A stretch of DNA of 64,000 nt, from positions 62,001-126,000 of the forward strand of contig NZ_VTTP01000009.1 in NCBI RefSeq assembly GCF_008364845.1, written 5' to 3'. A model generated the notes under the pieces. That model searched no databases. It saw only the letters and a program-made list of their open reading frames with translations, and had not been told where the DNA came from. Shown here piece after piece: positions 63,176 to 64,000 of this stretch (position 1 is its first letter; the number at the start of each line of letters is the position of its first letter). The DNA comes from Actinotalea subterranea (GTDB taxonomy: Bacteria > Actinomycetota > Actinomycetes > Actinomycetales > Cellulomonadaceae). The position numbers were made by a program, and so were the translations under genes.

Positions 63176-64000
63176 ATGGCGACGACGCACGCATCCGGGG
63201 TCCCCGCGACGCTCGCGGCCCACCTCCCGACGGGCCTGCTCATCGGCGGGCACTGGCAGCACGCCTCCGGGGGCGCGACCTTCCCGGTCCGCGACCCCGC
63301 GACCGGGCACGAGCTGTTCGACGTCGCGGACGCGACACCCGACGACGGGCTAGCCGCGCTCACCGCGGCCCACGAGGCCTTCCCCGCGTGGCGTGCGACG
63401 GCGCCCCGGGTGCGTGCCGAGCTGCTGCGCGCCGTCTACGAGCGGGTCATGGCCCGCATCGACGACTTCGCGGCCCTCATCACGGCGGAGGGCGGCAAGC
63501 CCCTCGCCGAGTCACGTGCCGAGGTCGCCTACGGCGCGGACTACGTGCGCTGGTACTCCGAGCAGGCGGTGCGGATCAACGGCCTGGCCCGCACCGCACC
63601 GAGCGGCGCGAACCGGCAGGTCGTCCTGCAGCGCGGTGTCGGCCCGGCCCTGCTCATCACGCCCTGGAACTTCCCGCTGGCGATGGCGACGCGCAAGATC
63701 GCGCCGGCGCTCGCCGCCGGGTGCACCGTCGTCGTGAAGCCCGCAGGCCTGACCCCGCTCACGACGGCGCTGTTCGCCGAGGTCGTGCGCAGCGAGCTCG
63801 CCGACCGCGGGCTGCCGACGGGCGTCGTCAACGTCGTCCCCACCTCGTCCTCGAGCCGGCTCAGCGGGCCGATGCTCGCCGACCCACGCCTGCGCAAGCT
63901 CTCCTTCACGGGTTCGACGGAGGTCGGACGCGTGCTGCTGCGCGAAGCCGCCCAGGGAGTCCTGCGGACGTCCATGGAGCTCGGCGGCAACGCCCCGTTC
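63176..64000 (+). CDS. gabD: Succinate-semialdehyde dehydrogenase (NADP+), 5' fragment cut by window end
   Basis: The first 275 residues of an aldehyde dehydrogenase; the frame is open at the window edge. Seen: IGGHWQHASGGATFPVRDPATG, ITAEGGKPLAESRAEVAYGADYVRWYSEQAVRI (typical of GabD), NAD(P)-binding ITPWNFPLAMATRKIAPALAAGCTVVVKPA, FTGSTEVGRVLL, and MELGGNAPF, which carries the catalytic Glu. The catalytic Cys lies beyond the window. GabD oxidises succinate semialdehyde to succinate in GABA breakdown; the exact aldehyde is inferred. Confidence 0.88.
   Translation, partial: MATTHASGVPATLAAHLPTGLLIGGHWQHASGGATFPVRDPATGHELFDVADATPDDGLAALTAAHEAFPAWRATAPRVRAELLRAVYERVMARIDDFAALITAEGGKPLAESRAEVAYGADYVRWYSEQAVRINGLARTAPSGANRQVVLQRGVGPALLITPWNFPLAMATRKIAPALAAGCTVVVKPAGLTPLTTALFAEVVRSELADRGLPTGVVNVVPTSSSSRLSGPMLADPRLRKLSFTGSTEVGRVLLREAAQGVLRTSMELGGNAPF

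Noticed and set aside
1-64000. CRISPR arrays, tRNA genes, insertion sequences, prophage or defence islands
   Set aside because: Scanned for regular spaced repeats, cloverleaf-type sequence, transposase motifs and terminal inverted repeats; none seen. The window is core chromosome.

Overview
The window is a contiguous piece of a high-GC actinobacterial chromosome. GTG/TTG starts are frequent, stops and starts overlap as ATGA or GTGA in many gene pairs, and several gene families are actinobacterial (DUF3040, DUF3046, DUF5302, SAV_6107-type, ChiZ-like, ClgR, classical actinobacterial HelD). From about 22 kb rightwards the order nrdR, LysM/ChiZ-like, lexA, hflX, dapF, miaA, extradiol-like, miaB, recX, recA, DUF3046, clgR, pgsA, ftsK, rnj, dapA, folA, thyA follows the order I recall for the Mycobacterium tuberculosis Rv2718c-Rv2764c neighbourhood. 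A Cellulomonas-like member of Micrococcales is my best guess for the organism, but that is inference and not shown. No tRNA, rRNA, insertion sequence, phage gene or CRISPR array was seen.

Layout. 1-3.7 kb: a MoxR (partial)-DUF58-transglutaminase operon. 3.8-6.1 kb: a leftward operon of a SAV_6107/HEPN-like protein, DNA polymerase IV and probably a DUF3040 protein, under a perfect SOS box. 6.1-10 kb: a spermidine-synthase-like methyltransferase, a cold-shock protein, an MFS transporter and a PAC2 protein. 10-13.5 kb: a three-gene phosphosignalling cassette (response regulator-PP2C phosphatase, CHASE3 histidine kinase, single-domain response regulator). 13.7-22.2 kb: HelD, a matrixin-like protease, phosphoglycerate dehydrogenase, DUF5302, an aldo/keto reductase, an acyl-CoA synthetase behind a palindromic operator, and an unrecognised helical protein.

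22.2-35.7 kb: nrdR; the divergent pair LysM (ChiZ-like)/lexA with three LexA boxes between them; L-lactate dehydrogenase; a DinG-type helicase; hflX; an RsmC-like methyltransferase; dapF-miaA-extradiol-like; two tandem YbjN proteins; miaB. 35.8-39.3 kb: a glutamate-type ABC uptake operon (gluABCD) with a perfect 19-bp hairpin between gluB and gluC. 39.3-46 kb: rny, recX, recA (SOS box), an ABC-2 exporter and DUF3046. 46-52.2 kb: a very large Lhr helicase followed by a Nei/Fpg glycosylase. 52.2-63.1 kb: clgR, cinA, pgsA, a PAS-GGDEF-EAL protein, ftsK, rnj, dapA, folA and thyA. 63.2 kb to the end: a 5' fragment of a succinate-semialdehyde dehydrogenase.

How the genes fit together. Much of the window serves genome maintenance. 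LexA and RecA, RecX, Pol IV with its HEPN-like partner, the ChiZ-like division inhibitor, DinG, Lhr, Nei and FtsK are all here, and five recognisable LexA boxes lie in three intergenic regions. A second theme is RNA turnover and modification (RNase Y, RNase J, MiaA, MiaB, HflX, an RsmC-like enzyme). A third is nucleotide and lysine-precursor metabolism (NrdR, ThyA, FolA, DapA, DapF).

Promoter style also stands out. About seventeen genes have a TANNNT or CANNNT hexamer 6-7 nt before the start codon and no ribosome binding site, which is the signature of leaderless transcripts. The SOS genes instead have leaders and good ribosome binding sites.
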